Below, piece after piece: positions 44,228 through 52,369 of a stretch of DNA of 52,369 nucleotides. The position numbers and the translations under genes are program-made. Under the pieces are notes generated by a model. The model was not told the DNA's origin. It made no database searches and worked only from the letters and a program-made list of their open reading frames with translations. The stretch lies in the NCBI GenBank assembly GCA_002482965.1, contig DLGZ01000079.1, positions 61,463-113,831 of the forward strand, in the 5' to 3' direction. The DNA comes from Verrucomicrobiaceae bacterium UBA7681. Lineage in GTDB: Bacteria; Verrucomicrobiota; Verrucomicrobiia; Verrucomicrobiales; Verrucomicrobiaceae. Every line of letters begins with the position of its first letter. The first letter of the stretch is position 1.

Positions 44228-44370
44228 TAGAGGCGCATTGATCGGGCCATCCCGTGCATTCCGGCCTTTGGGGTGCCAAGCCACATGGGGGAAATAGGGG
44301 CAAGTGTGACGTCAAGAACGGATCTTTCCTCGCATGCATCTCCTCCTAAAACGAGCTTGGTGATGCTCAT
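44228..44370 (-). pseudogene. relic 3 of the molybdenum-carrier-like family
   Basis: From the ATG at 44370 (overlapping the previous gene's TGA) the reading is S-I-T-K-L-V-L-G-G, then R-S-V-L-D-V-T-L-A. In a shifted frame this is followed by P-H-V-A-W-H-P-K-G-R-N-A-R-D-G-P-I-N-A-P-L, which matches the family's P-H-G-G-W-x-P-K-G-R-x-A-E-D-G-P-I block. The copy is truncated and frameshifted. Confidence 0.68.
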
Positions 44371-45205
44371 TTGGGTTCGACAACGAGATCCACAACCACA
44401 GGAAAATGATCGCTGCCAGGGGTGTCCTTCAGCACCATTGCGGCTGGTTTTCCAAGATCCCTCACGTAGATGTGGTCAAAGCAGGCGTCGGGGTATGAGC
44501 CTTTCCTGGGGATGGTGATGCGATGCTCAAGAGGGATTCCTTCAAATGTCCAAAAGAACCCTGCCGATTCGATCTTCTTCAACGTCGTGTCCCCAGCCAG
44601 ATTGACCTGTTCGTTTGACGTGTTGAAATCCCCGACCACAACCACTCCTTCACCCGGTTTGCTGTATTCTTTGGAGTGCTCGATAAGTTGTTCCATCGCA
44701 TCCTCTCTTTTTGACGTGTTCTCGACTGGATTACCGAGGTTGCTCTTCAGATGCAGCCCATAAACATGCAATGGCCTCCCAGAGATCAACAGCTTCGCAT
44801 AGGCATAGCCACGAGGAGCCCGGGCCCACAACCCCTCTTCCATGACTCGGACCACGCAGAATCAGCCTTAAAACGCGAAAGAATGGTGATCTGTTGTTCT
44901 CCCAGCTTGTGTGTGAAACTGTCCAGGAATCGACTTGTCACGTGCACAGAGAAGCCAGGCATCAGCTTCGCCAGTCGTTGAGCAGCTTCATCATTCCTCA
45001 CCTCCTCCAAAACGATGATGTCCGCACGCATCTGAGGGAGGACTGCAGCTACCTCCATAAAATGCTTGTCCCGTTCTTCCTGGGATGCTGCAGGTTTCTT
45101 CCCTGGAAACCACTCAAGGTTCCAAGTGACCAAGCGAACGACCTCAGCCGCATCCGCACATCCCAAAAACAGGACGAAGATGATTAGCCACCGCAGATTT
45201 TGCAT
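44367..45205 (-). pseudogene. secreted endonuclease/exonuclease/phosphatase-family protein, frameshifted
   Basis: The N-terminal frame (45205 to about 44840) has a signal peptide, T-W-N-L-E-W-F (Asn) and I-V-L-E-E-V (Glu). The C-terminal frame (about 44840 to 44367) has Y-G-L-H-L-K-S-N, V-G-D-F-N and S-D-H-F-P-V. Together these make one complete EEP enzyme of about 275 residues, but the halves are in different frames, joined in the G-rich region 44810-44840. It is either a pseudogene, a sequencing error in a homopolymer, or programmed frameshifting. The start overlaps the upstream gene by 22 bases, and relic 3 follows. Confidence 0.75.
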
Positions 45206-45705
45206 GCGATTCCGTCGGTTGGTCCACAGGCTCTGCCACTGCCAAAATAACGACAGCCTGAATTGTGCCGTTTGCCTGTTGAGCTGATTGTGTGGCTTAC
45301 CCCTGCTGCTGGTTGTGAGGTCGATCCTTGGGGCGTCAGTGATTGTGCTCCTGATGGTGGACGATATGTGGGAGTCGGGGTTGCCACAGCTTGCTTGCGC
45401 AATGATTCGTTTTCCTGTTGCAGCTGAGAGACCTTGGCTTCGAGCTCTGAAACCCGCCTCAAAAGAGCATCCACGTCTGGCTTGGCTCCCATAGTGACTG
45501 CCTGTTTCGATTCGGGTGTAAGCTTTTCCAGTGGGATGCGTGAGACACCAAAATCTGTCATGAATGTGACCTCGGAAGCAGTTGCCGACATCACACGACC
45601 CTTGATACGAGAGCCATCCAAGAGGTTGATTTCGATGGGGGGATCCGCCCCAAACGAGGTCAGAGCCCCAAGTAGCAGGTAGACGTAAAGCAAAATGGAT
45701 TTCAT
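45184..45705 (-). CDS. secreted SHD1-like protein with Cys-rich tail
   Basis: This 173-residue protein has a signal peptide (residues 1-20) and a SHD1-like beta domain (I-N-L-L-D-G-S-R-I-K-G-R-V, then R-I-P-L-E-K-L-T-P-E-S-K). A coiled-coil segment follows (V-S-E-L-E-A-K-V-S-Q-L-Q-Q-E-N-E-S-L-R), then a Pro/Thr/Ser linker. It ends in a C-terminal motif with R-H-N-S-G-C-R-Y-F and C-G-P-T-D-G-I-A-C-K-I-C-G-G, a metal-binding-like tail seen on many exported proteins. It is upstream of, and overlaps, the endonuclease-like gene, so the two were an operon. Confidence 0.75.
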   Translation of the reverse strand: MKSILLYVYLLLGALTSFGADPPIEINLLDGSRIKGRVMSATASEVTFMTDFGVSRIPLEKLTPESKQAVTMGAKPDVDALLRRVSELEAKVSQLQQENESLRKQAVATPTPTYRPPSGAQSLTPQGSTSQPAAGVSHTISSTGKRHNSGCRYFGSGRACGPTDGIACKICGG

Positions 45706-46124
45706 TGGGGCAGGGGAGTGAATCTATTGAATGAACAGACCCAATGCCAGCACATTCACACTGGTGTTTTTAGCATTTTCTTAAGAACGTCCGATGAATT
45801 CCTCGTTCGAAGAATGGGCATCTGGAGGATTTGCGCCAAGTCATGCCACCATGATCCTTGAAGCCATGATCCAGCGGCTGTTTGCAAGCCTTGTCCACGG
45901 GCCGTCTATGAATGCCCGGCTACATTGATGCTGTCATCTGAGCTGGCTCCTTCGCCCTAACCTCCAGTTTTTTAAATGTGAACCCCTGCCTTCGCTTATT
46001 TGTTTTGAAATTAAGTTGCACAGATTTCGATGCGGGCATTGTTTCCGCAGCATTATGGTGGACAAAAGCCAATGACCGATAGTGACATTAACATGTAGGA
46101 AATAAACTCGATAAAAAGCGCGTT
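45706..46124. other. intergenic stretch before the oxygenase gene
   Basis: No gene is visible in these 419 bases, and no structured RNA or terminator stands out. The sequence separates the decayed minus-strand genes from the plus-strand prolyl-hydroxylase-like gene, whose promoter should lie in the A/T-rich part around 46060-46110. Confidence 0.55.
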
Positions 46125-46955
46125 ATGAGCGGAAAAACACTAGATAATAGCTGGAAGGCATGGGTAAAAGAGAATGTCGAACGCCAGTGTTCTCCTAAAG
46201 GCATTGTTCAGATACTCGACAAAGAAGGGTTTCGCATGGATTCGATACGCGAGGCAATGGGCTCCGCATTTCCAGGTGAACTAGATTTCGGCAGGCCGCA
46301 AGCCTGCGCTGCAGGTGTCGACTATCGAAAGCTTTCCAAGATACTGATTACGCAATCTCCTGAATGGGCGCAACGCATCGAAACTGAAAAGGCCCAGATC
46401 TACCTGATTAAAGACTTCATGAGTGGCTGGGAATGCGATCAAATTATCAAAATCATCGATGCAAATCTCCGACCATCTACAATTTCAGGAGATTCAAGCG
46501 ATAGACAATTCCGCACCAGTTCTACATGCGATTTGTCGCTTATTAAGAATCCAATTGTTGCTGCAATCGATCAAAAGATTTCAGCGGCTCTGGGAATAAA
46601 CCTGACTTATTCGGAGGGCATTCAGGGGCAAAAATATAAAGTGGGTCAGCAGTTTAAACCACATACTGACTACTTTGACGCTGATCAATATGCAGAGCAT
46701 GCAAGTGTCAGCGGCAACCGCACATGGACATTCATGGTTTATCTTAATGAAACTCAAAAGGGTGGCGGGACCGAGTTTTTAAACATCGGTAAAACCTTTT
46801 TCCCGGAAAAGGGCGGGGCTGTTGTTTGGAACAATCTTCATTCAGACGGGCGGCCCAATCCAGACACTCTTCATTCCGGAATGACTGTCGAGGAAGGGGA
46901 GAAATATGTCATTACCAAGTGGTTTCGAGAAAAAGGAACTGGGCCTATGTTTTGA
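46125..46955 (+). CDS. 2OG-Fe(II) oxygenase, prolyl-4-hydroxylase-like
   Basis: This 276-residue iron/2-oxoglutarate oxygenase of the P4Hc type is expected to hydroxylate proline in a peptide. The iron triad is His180 and Asp182 (K-P-H-T-D-Y-F-D) and His250 (T-L-H-S-G-M), with Lys260 for the 2OG carboxylate. The conserved R-T-S, Q-G-Q-K-Y-K-V-G-Q and G-G-G-T-E-F segments are present. Residues 10-50 form a separate helical module (W-x2-W-x2-E-N-V, L-x-K-x-G-F) found also in the JmjC-like gene at 50845. It has no export signal. Pro-Thr repeats at 52256 onward are a natural substrate candidate. Confidence 0.92.
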   Translation: MSGKTLDNSWKAWVKENVERQCSPKGIVQILDKEGFRMDSIREAMGSAFPGELDFGRPQACAAGVDYRKLSKILITQSPEWAQRIETEKAQIYLIKDFMSGWECDQIIKIIDANLRPSTISGDSSDRQFRTSSTCDLSLIKNPIVAAIDQKISAALGINLTYSEGIQGQKYKVGQQFKPHTDYFDADQYAEHASVSGNRTWTFMVYLNETQKGGGTEFLNIGKTFFPEKGGAVVWNNLHSDGRPNPDTLHSGMTVEEGEKYVITKWFREKGTGPMF

Positions 46956-47120
46956 CTGAATGAAGGACGGCTCTCAACCCTCATCCCCCTGTCCTCATTT
47001 CAGCCACACTCAATCTCCACTTCCATCAAATTAAGGATTTAGCGTTGTTGGGCTCCTCCAGAGTATCCAGCACTAGTCGTCGCTGGCTTGAATGCAATTT
47101 TGTGAGCCTCTTCGGAATGT

Positions 47121-48797
47121 TCACGCATCAACCTTGAGAGGAACTACGCTGGCACATTCCGGCCATTCCCGGAACCAGGATTTGACCCCGGTGGCGAGGG
47201 GCAGGTTGGTTCGGTTCCAGCTGTAGCGCCCCTCTTTCGTTTCGGCATATTGGTATCCCTGAAATCCAGGCAGCCCGTCCTTGAAGCCGCTGCTGATGAA
47301 CCGGAAGGTGTTTTTCTGAGGCTCTGCGTCGCTCGCTCCCGAAAGTTTCTCCCTCATGCATATGCCGCGTTGGATCATGCCGGTATAAGTGCTCGCCGGA
47401 GTTCCAACGAACTGACGCGCATTCTGCATGACGAGGTTGCACAAAACTCCAAATCCCACCAGACCTGTCATTGGCAGACGGAGGAATTCTTCCTTGTAAT
47501 TCTGGGCTATGAGATCTTCCAGAAAAACGACCTTCCTTGAGGATGTCCTGAGGCTTTTGAAGAACTCACGGTTGCGAGATTCATCCGTTGAGATGACCAG
47601 GCACTCGCTCTGGCCAAACAGCTCTTCAGCGCACGTGTTCATGTCCGGCTCAAATGTCGCCATCATATGAGGACGAAACTTTCGAAAATCGGTCAGCCTC
47701 ACATGCATGCCGTCGAAGGTTCCCAGCTCTTCCGCGATCTGCTTTGCCAGCTCCCTATAACCGCTGAGAACACGAATGCCACGAATGCAATGGGCAAGCG
47801 ACGCGGACGGCTTGTAAAAAAACCTTGAGTAATAGGCGATCGTCGCGCGGTTGAAGTGAAGAACTTCTTCCTCAAAATCACGGAGCACGGCCCTGCCATC
47901 TGCAAAGTCTTTGAGATCGTCCTGGTCCGCCGCGTCTGGTTTTTCAGCAAAAATTGAACTGGCAATCCCCAGGCTAAACTGCCTGATGTTCAAAGGGGAC
48001 CTGATGCATAGATGCCTGAAGTCAGAATAACTCAGCGTATCGATGGGAAGAGGATTGAGCAGTTCTGTCACTGTGGGGTCGGCCGTGCACTTTGCCAGCA
48101 TTTCGTTCACATCCTTTGGCAAGCCTCCGAAGCCACCTTTGTATGGTTGAATCCTCCTCTCAACTCCACCCGTGCCATAAAGCACCAGCTTTCTTCCGGT
48201 CACATGAGCCAACCCTACCGCTATCTCCAGAGACATCAGCTGGTTGTTGAATCCCCCCTCGTGAAGCAGGAAAAGGATATATCTGTCCTGCCCCACGTTG
48301 GCGCGATCCTCCACCTTTGTAGCGACATTCAAATCTACACCGCCGCTGCTTGCCTCGCCCAAGAATCCCTCCAATCGAACGGGATCGAACTGCCAGCAGG
48401 AAGCTTTGAAGGGTGACAGCCGCGGGTCGTTCCCGTCCGTCTGAAGGTCATCAATGGTATGAACCAGTGGAAACAGTTCAAAGATGTTTTTCCGGCAGGC
48501 GGATGGAGGCATCGATTCTCTGAGCAGGTACTGGGGAGAAACATTGCCAGCATCTTGAATGAGCCCGAGTTGCCGGAGTTTCGCCTGTATCAGGTCCACC
48601 ACAGCTTCCATGGGAACGGGGGCGCCCTGGATTTGTTGAAACATCGTGGAAGCCTCCTCAATCATCCTGGTGCCGCTATATACCTTGCATTTTGCACCAA
48701 ACACAAATGACGCCAGCGGATTCAGGGCGCATTGAACCGGGGAGGAGAAGTACAGCTCTCCTGAGATGCATGCCATTGTGTTGTCTGGTTCTTTCAT
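47121..48797 (-). CDS. O-fucosyltransferase-like glycosyltransferase
   Basis: This protein has 558 residues from the ATG at 48797; the longer frame begins at 48893. The GT-B-type O-fucosyltransferase pattern is seen: R-Y-I-L-F then H-E-G-G-F-N-N-Q-L-M-S-L-E-I-A (179-193), H-V-R (365-367) as the GDP-sugar Arg, S-T-D-E-S (403-407), and F-V-G-T-P-A-S-T-Y-T (463-472). In eukaryotes this family puts fucose on Ser/Thr. Residues 20-85 (ending V-D-L-I-Q-A-K-L-R-Q-L-G-L-I) could be a small winged-helix domain like PqqD-type peptide-recognition elements, but this is unsure. Confidence 0.8.
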   Translation of the reverse strand: MKEPDNTMACISGELYFSSPVQCALNPLASFVFGAKCKVYSGTRMIEEASTMFQQIQGAPVPMEAVVDLIQAKLRQLGLIQDAGNVSPQYLLRESMPPSACRKNIFELFPLVHTIDDLQTDGNDPRLSPFKASCWQFDPVRLEGFLGEASSGGVDLNVATKVEDRANVGQDRYILFLLHEGGFNNQLMSLEIAVGLAHVTGRKLVLYGTGGVERRIQPYKGGFGGLPKDVNEMLAKCTADPTVTELLNPLPIDTLSYSDFRHLCIRSPLNIRQFSLGIASSIFAEKPDAADQDDLKDFADGRAVLRDFEEEVLHFNRATIAYYSRFFYKPSASLAHCIRGIRVLSGYRELAKQIAEELGTFDGMHVRLTDFRKFRPHMMATFEPDMNTCAEELFGQSECLVISTDESRNREFFKSLRTSSRKVVFLEDLIAQNYKEEFLRLPMTGLVGFGVLCNLVMQNARQFVGTPASTYTGMIQRGICMREKLSGASDAEPQKNTFRFISSGFKDGLPGFQGYQYAETKEGRYSWNRTNLPLATGVKSWFREWPECASVVPLKVDA

Positions 48798-48916
48798 GGG
48801 ATGTGATGAGCAAGGATGGGTGGGGGGGGGAGGAAACCGAAGCAGACTGATTTCTAAACACAGGCAGCCGGCCATGTTTCGAACTCGGACCACGGGCGGT
48901 CATCCAGGGGATCCTT

Positions 48917-49555
48917 TCAATTTTGGCTGGTAGGGTGAATAATATGGATGTCCTGCTGCAATCCCATCGCGTCATGGAGCTCTCCGTAGATCCTTTTGAT
49001 GCCAGCCTTCTGATGTTCCTGAAGAGCGTCGAATGAGCTGAAACGCTGCTTTTTTTGCGGGAAATATTTCCACTGAGATTCAGGCACGCCAAGAAATGTG
49101 AGGACCTCCGGCAGGTAGGACCATAGAAGCGACGCCCGGACAATCATCCGAGGGTAGCTCCTCTGTATTTGCAAATCAGTCCAATTGTTGAACTGCGTGG
49201 AAAATCCAAATGAATCTTTTCCTTCCGCTACAAATACATCCAAATTTTCGTCCCCCTTCGGGCGCTGCCCTGTTATGGCAATGGCGTGCCCCCAGGCGAT
49301 CCTCTGCCGAAACAAGCTTGGGATGATATTGTACGGAGTATCATATAAAAAGACGGCTTTTTCAATTTCGCCCGGCAGATACTCGTCGTCATTCAAAGGG
49401 GGGCGTATCCGGTGTTTTAGTCCTTTCGCATTGCCGCCCTCCCCCGGCATAGGCAGACCTTCTGAGTTCATGCTGCAATTGCATTTGATATGCTGCGAGC
49501 ACCAGGAAATGATGTTGGTCGAAGCACAGCCTCCCATGGATGTAATTAAAAACAT
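48917..49555 (-). CDS. sulfotransferase-like P-loop protein
   Basis: This protein has 212 residues from the ATG at 49555, 8 bases after the GT11 gene's stop; the longer frame overlaps that gene and is rejected. The N-terminus M-F-L-I-T-S-M-G-G-C-A-S-T resembles the PAPS P-loop G-x3-G-S-T, and L-Y-D-T-P-Y-N-I-I-P-S-L-F resembles the second PAPS-contact helix. L-T-F-L-G-V-P and the later basic segment fit the end of sulfotransferases. The family is inferred from pattern. If right, it transfers sulfate to a sugar or peptide in this cluster. Confidence 0.6.
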   Translation of the reverse strand: MFLITSMGGCASTNIISWCSQHIKCNCSMNSEGLPMPGEGGNAKGLKHRIRPPLNDDEYLPGEIEKAVFLYDTPYNIIPSLFRQRIAWGHAIAITGQRPKGDENLDVFVAEGKDSFGFSTQFNNWTDLQIQRSYPRMIVRASLLWSYLPEVLTFLGVPESQWKYFPQKKQRFSSFDALQEHQKAGIKRIYGELHDAMGLQQDIHIIHPTSQN

Positions 49556-49562
49556 GATTTTT

Positions 49563-50648
49563 TTATGATGGTATTCTGATTTCCGGACATTCTGACGACT
49601 CAAGCATGACCCAGTGAGGGTGGTTCCCTTCGACAAACTCGCACTCGATTTCATCGTCTTCTTTGAGGTAAAGACGCCTCTCTTTGAGGACCGGGCTGTA
49701 TATTATTCCCCTTGGGTTTAAGCAGGAGGCCCACCAGCTGAAGCTGCTGTTTGACCTGAATACGGTCCTGGCAAAGTAAAGGCGCAAAAAGTCCGGGAGC
49801 CATTCAAAGATGATGCCGGGAACACGATGGCTTCCGATGGGGTACGTCCAGCCTGCCGGTTTTTGATCATTGTTGCCCGGGAGCCATTTCCCAGTCCTGT
49901 CGTCGGTTGCCCACTCGATGTGGTCCGGGGAAAAGCCGTACTTGGCAAATGCTTTCAAATAGCTGGCTTTGGACACCACACTGTACGCTTGCGGACGCAC
50001 GGCATTGATCGCCGGGGAACTGATGTCCTCCCTCCGCAGGTGAGCTATGTCGTAAGTCCCCTGCCGGTCTTCCAATCTTTTGTAGAGATCAAGGGACTTC
50101 ACTTCGTCAGACCATTCAAACCATCCCAAAATTTCGTCCCTTGAGTAGTTTTCAAAAATATGGGGGGCATAGACGCACAGGCTTTCAAAGTACACATTGG
50201 ACTTTCCGTAATCTCCCGGGAGCTCGGGGTTGAAATACTGCAGATTGTAACCTGTTCTCTCGCAATACTGGGTCACGGCCGCGGACCGTTCGGTGAAGTT
50301 GTCAAACGCCTTGATGCTTTGGTTCAGTCTCCTGCGAAGCTCGTCATCTTCGATGATTTTGCTGCCGGATTCCTTGAACAGAACGGAGCCTTCCCATTCA
50401 CTGGGGATGAGAAATTCATGCCCGAACTTCGTGGCATATTGCCTGCCAAACGCATAGCTGAACATGCGGTTGCCAAAGCGACCGATCCAGTTGATCATCA
50501 TGATCTTTGGCACAGCGGGTTGGAGGTGCACTGATTTCGGAGTGGCTGAATCGTGGGGCGGGAAGGAAGCGGGATGGCTGACCTTGAATGGTTTCATAGG
50601 TAATGCACCAGTCTCTGGGGCGCTTACGGGTGAGATGTTGTGGGTCAT
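49563..50648 (-). CDS. GT11-type alpha-1,2-fucosyltransferase-like protein
   Basis: This protein has 361 residues from the ATG at 50648; a frame open to 50726 adds 26 residues. After a 50-residue Pro/Ser-rich start, the GT11 first motif is I-G-R-F-G-N-R-M-F-S-Y-A-F-G-R (55-69), followed by H-L-R-R-E-D (203-208), the GDP-fucose-binding His/Arg box, and S-N-S-S-F-S-W-W-A (299-307). The family adds fucose to galactose or similar acceptors. It is in a minus-strand set with the O-fucosyltransferase-like and sulfotransferase-like genes, next to the JmjC-like hydroxylase. Confidence 0.85.
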   Translation of the reverse strand: MTHNISPVSAPETGALPMKPFKVSHPASFPPHDSATPKSVHLQPAVPKIMMINWIGRFGNRMFSYAFGRQYATKFGHEFLIPSEWEGSVLFKESGSKIIEDDELRRRLNQSIKAFDNFTERSAAVTQYCERTGYNLQYFNPELPGDYGKSNVYFESLCVYAPHIFENYSRDEILGWFEWSDEVKSLDLYKRLEDRQGTYDIAHLRREDISSPAINAVRPQAYSVVSKASYLKAFAKYGFSPDHIEWATDDRTGKWLPGNNDQKPAGWTYPIGSHRVPGIIFEWLPDFLRLYFARTVFRSNSSFSWWASCLNPRGIIYSPVLKERRLYLKEDDEIECEFVEGNHPHWVMLESSECPEIRIPS

Positions 50649-50844
50649 TATGAATGAATTAAGATGGCGGATGGATTTGATGGGGCAGAGGCAGCCATAG
50701 GCCACTGAAACCGGAACAGGTTTCATGGCTGTGCCGGTCTTTTTCTAAAAAACATGACATGGATGTTGTTGCTGAAGGCACCGGGACATCTGCACATGGA
50801 CAGCGGAGAAAATCCTTGCAGCCTTTGGATCGCTGGCTCTGCGG

Positions 50845-51894
50845 TCAGTCCAGCGGGCCAAAAAAATTGTAGCTTCGGAAGAAGTCGTTTCTCGCCTTGA
50901 AGTTCGTGGCGGAAACTGAGATTGAGGGCTCGGTCCCCGTCACCTCGTGCCACCATCCGAGCGGGATGAACAGGATGTCCCCCTCGTTCACTGTCACCGT
51001 GAACGAGACCGGTGGCAGCCCCGCCTGCTTTCTCCTCAGGTCCGTTTCCTCCAGATTCGTCTTCGTGAAACAATGATGGTCATTGCCAACCTCCAGCAGC
51101 GCCAGGCTCGGCGCCAGCCTGAACGTCTTCGCCCCCTTCACCTGCAGGAAAAGATTGTTCGTCAGGTCATGGTGGCATGGCGTGTATGTCCCCTTGGGGC
51201 CGATCCACAGAAACACGTTCCCCTGCGCGCGGCTTCCCTCCAGCAGTTCCGGGCACACCGTCGAAGTGTCGAGCACCTGGTTCAGAAAGTTCGCATTCGC
51301 GGATGTGTTCCTTGCGGTCATATAAAAGTCGTTGGATTCATCGACCGTTAACACTCGATCTAGGAAATGGCTGAAAAGTGCCGTTGATCGTAAGGTTTCT
51401 GATTTTTTTTCGAATTCAGTAGTATTAGAACGACCTTCCTGAATCTCTACTTTAACGTTGCCAGCTTTTTTGCAAATAACACCCCAATCAAGAGAGCTTT
51501 CAAGGCTTGAGGGTGACAGGCATCTCCTGTAGATGACGGGAGTGTTATGTGAGTAGAAGTTTGAAAAGAATTCGGCGGGGTTCAATTGGGTTCGTTCTTG
51601 GATCTTGCCAAAGCCCTCTGCGAGTTCGCTCAGTTCACGGAGTGAATTCAGAAACCATCGGGTCTTTTTAAACCTTACTTCAGAGCATTTATCCGCTTTG
51701 ACTGGAGGCATCTTCCCAAAAATCACCAGCAACGCGCTTATAATCTCGGGAGGAAACCCATTTTTTTCCAAAGCAGCAATCATAGTCTCGTTCGGTTTTC
51801 CCAAAGCGACGTTTTCACGCATCCACTCGAACCATTCCGTAGTCACATTGAATTTTTGGTCAGAACTCATGGTAGATGAAGATGATTTGGTCAT
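50845..51894 (-). CDS. JmjC/cupin-8-type peptide hydroxylase
   Basis: This 349-residue Fe(II)/2OG oxygenase of the cupin-like (JmjC) class has a facial triad of His241, Asp243 (T-P-C-H-H-D-L) and His316 (L-G-W-W-H-E-V). Between them lies V-K-G-A-K-T-F-R-L, and before the distal His comes G-D-I-L-F-I-P. Such enzymes hydroxylate Asp, Asn, Arg or other residues in proteins. Residues 20-63 repeat the helical module of the prolyl-hydroxylase-like gene (W-F-E-W-M-R-E-N-V, L-E-K-N-G-F). It is divergent from the Pro-Thr repeat ORF, with 274 bases between them. Confidence 0.88.
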   Translation of the reverse strand: MTKSSSSTMSSDQKFNVTTEWFEWMRENVALGKPNETMIAALEKNGFPPEIISALLVIFGKMPPVKADKCSEVRFKKTRWFLNSLRELSELAEGFGKIQERTQLNPAEFFSNFYSHNTPVIYRRCLSPSSLESSLDWGVICKKAGNVKVEIQEGRSNTTEFEKKSETLRSTALFSHFLDRVLTVDESNDFYMTARNTSANANFLNQVLDTSTVCPELLEGSRAQGNVFLWIGPKGTYTPCHHDLTNNLFLQVKGAKTFRLAPSLALLEVGNDHHCFTKTNLEETDLRRKQAGLPPVSFTVTVNEGDILFIPLGWWHEVTGTEPSISVSATNFKARNDFFRSYNFFGPLD

Positions 51895-52168
51895 GAAATT
51901 CAGTTTTTTGCTTCCTCCCTTTTGTAGGTGGTGAGTGCTGTTCGTAAAGCGCGTTATCTGATGTGTCTACTCCAATGATAACCGAGATTGGAGAATGAGA
52001 TGGGCAAAAAGCCTAGCGAGAATAAAAAAAGAAGAAAAATAACTAGGTTTAAAAAAAGAAATTGCAAGTCGATAAGGAAGACTACAATATCGAAAAGATT
52101 AGCCCTTATCTCATCGTAATGATATAGATTGAGTATAAAAGGGTAGTAAAGATTAAGGAAAAACCACT
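51895..52168. promoter_or_regulatory. A/T-rich divergent promoter region
   Basis: This spacer separates the JmjC-like gene from the Pro-Thr repeat ORF and should hold both promoters. On the plus strand, TATAAA at 52134-52139 is a possible -10, and AAGGA at 52155-52159, nine bases before the ATG, is a good ribosome-binding site. Shared control of the peptide and its modifying enzymes is an inference. Confidence 0.5.

Positions 52169-52369
<201 letters not shown>

Overview
The window looks like a chromosomal segment of a Verrucomicrobiota bacterium, probably Verrucomicrobiaceae/Prosthecobacter-like. The genus is a guess from gene content: a secreted sulfatase with a carbohydrate-binding-like tail, a Hanks kinase fused to SHD1 and formylglycine-generating-enzyme-like (FGE-like) domains, FloA/NfeD, an rpmE-prfA pair, and many lipoproteins and hypothetical proteins with signal peptides.

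Region 1 (1-20.9 kb) is GC-rich core sequence. It holds the end of one and all of a second tandem paralogue of a secreted protein, a DPP-IV-like S9 peptidase, lipoproteins, prfA and rpmE separated by a hairpin terminator, a sulfatase, a transglutaminase-like protein, a three-gene reverse operon of FGE-fold proteins led by a 1493-residue receptor kinase, and nfeD-floA with a Pro/Gln-rich third gene.

Region 2 (about 21-31.4 kb) starts at tRNA-Leu(CAA) and looks like an integrative element whose integrase survives only as a C-terminal fragment. It carries a D5/SF3-type primase-helicase, a small HTH protein, an XRE regulator, a CHC2/Toprim DnaG-like primase, a RecA-like ATPase with an odd P-loop, and several small unknown proteins. 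Two of these resemble each other and may be eroded primase-polymerase C-termini.

Region 3 (31.8-38 kb), visibly more A/T-rich, is a seven-gene metabolic cassette in two convergent operons: zinc dehydrogenase, phosphoribosyltransferase and aminotransferase on the plus strand; histidine phosphatase, stand-alone PEP-type TIM barrel, APH-type kinase and ComF-like phosphoribosyltransferase on the minus strand. It looks like the pathway for an unknown nucleoside-like or phosphorylated metabolite.

Region 4 (38-45.7 kb) is accessory and partly decayed. It contains a probable operon of a glycine-rich-domain-like protein, a DAC-like (DisA_N fold) nucleotide-sensor or cyclase protein and a SIR2-family NADase-like protein, which resembles a nucleotide-signalling defence unit. 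It also has a small glycine-zipper peptide beside a transglutaminase-like protein, a frameshifted secreted endonuclease/phosphatase, and three separate relics of one putative molybdenum-carrier-like family.

Region 5 (46.1-52.4 kb) is the most exciting part. It has a prolyl-4-hydroxylase-like 2OG oxygenase, an O-fucosyltransferase-like protein, a sulfotransferase-like protein, a GT11 fucosyltransferase-like protein and a JmjC/cupin-8 hydroxylase. Divergent from the last is a small ORF with a 29-residue leader followed by at least 19 uninterrupted Pro-Thr repeats that run off the window. The two oxygenases share an N-terminal helical module. I infer a ribosomally made Pro-Thr repeat peptide that is hydroxylated, fucosylated and perhaps sulfated, a bacterial parallel to hydroxyproline-rich glycoproteins.
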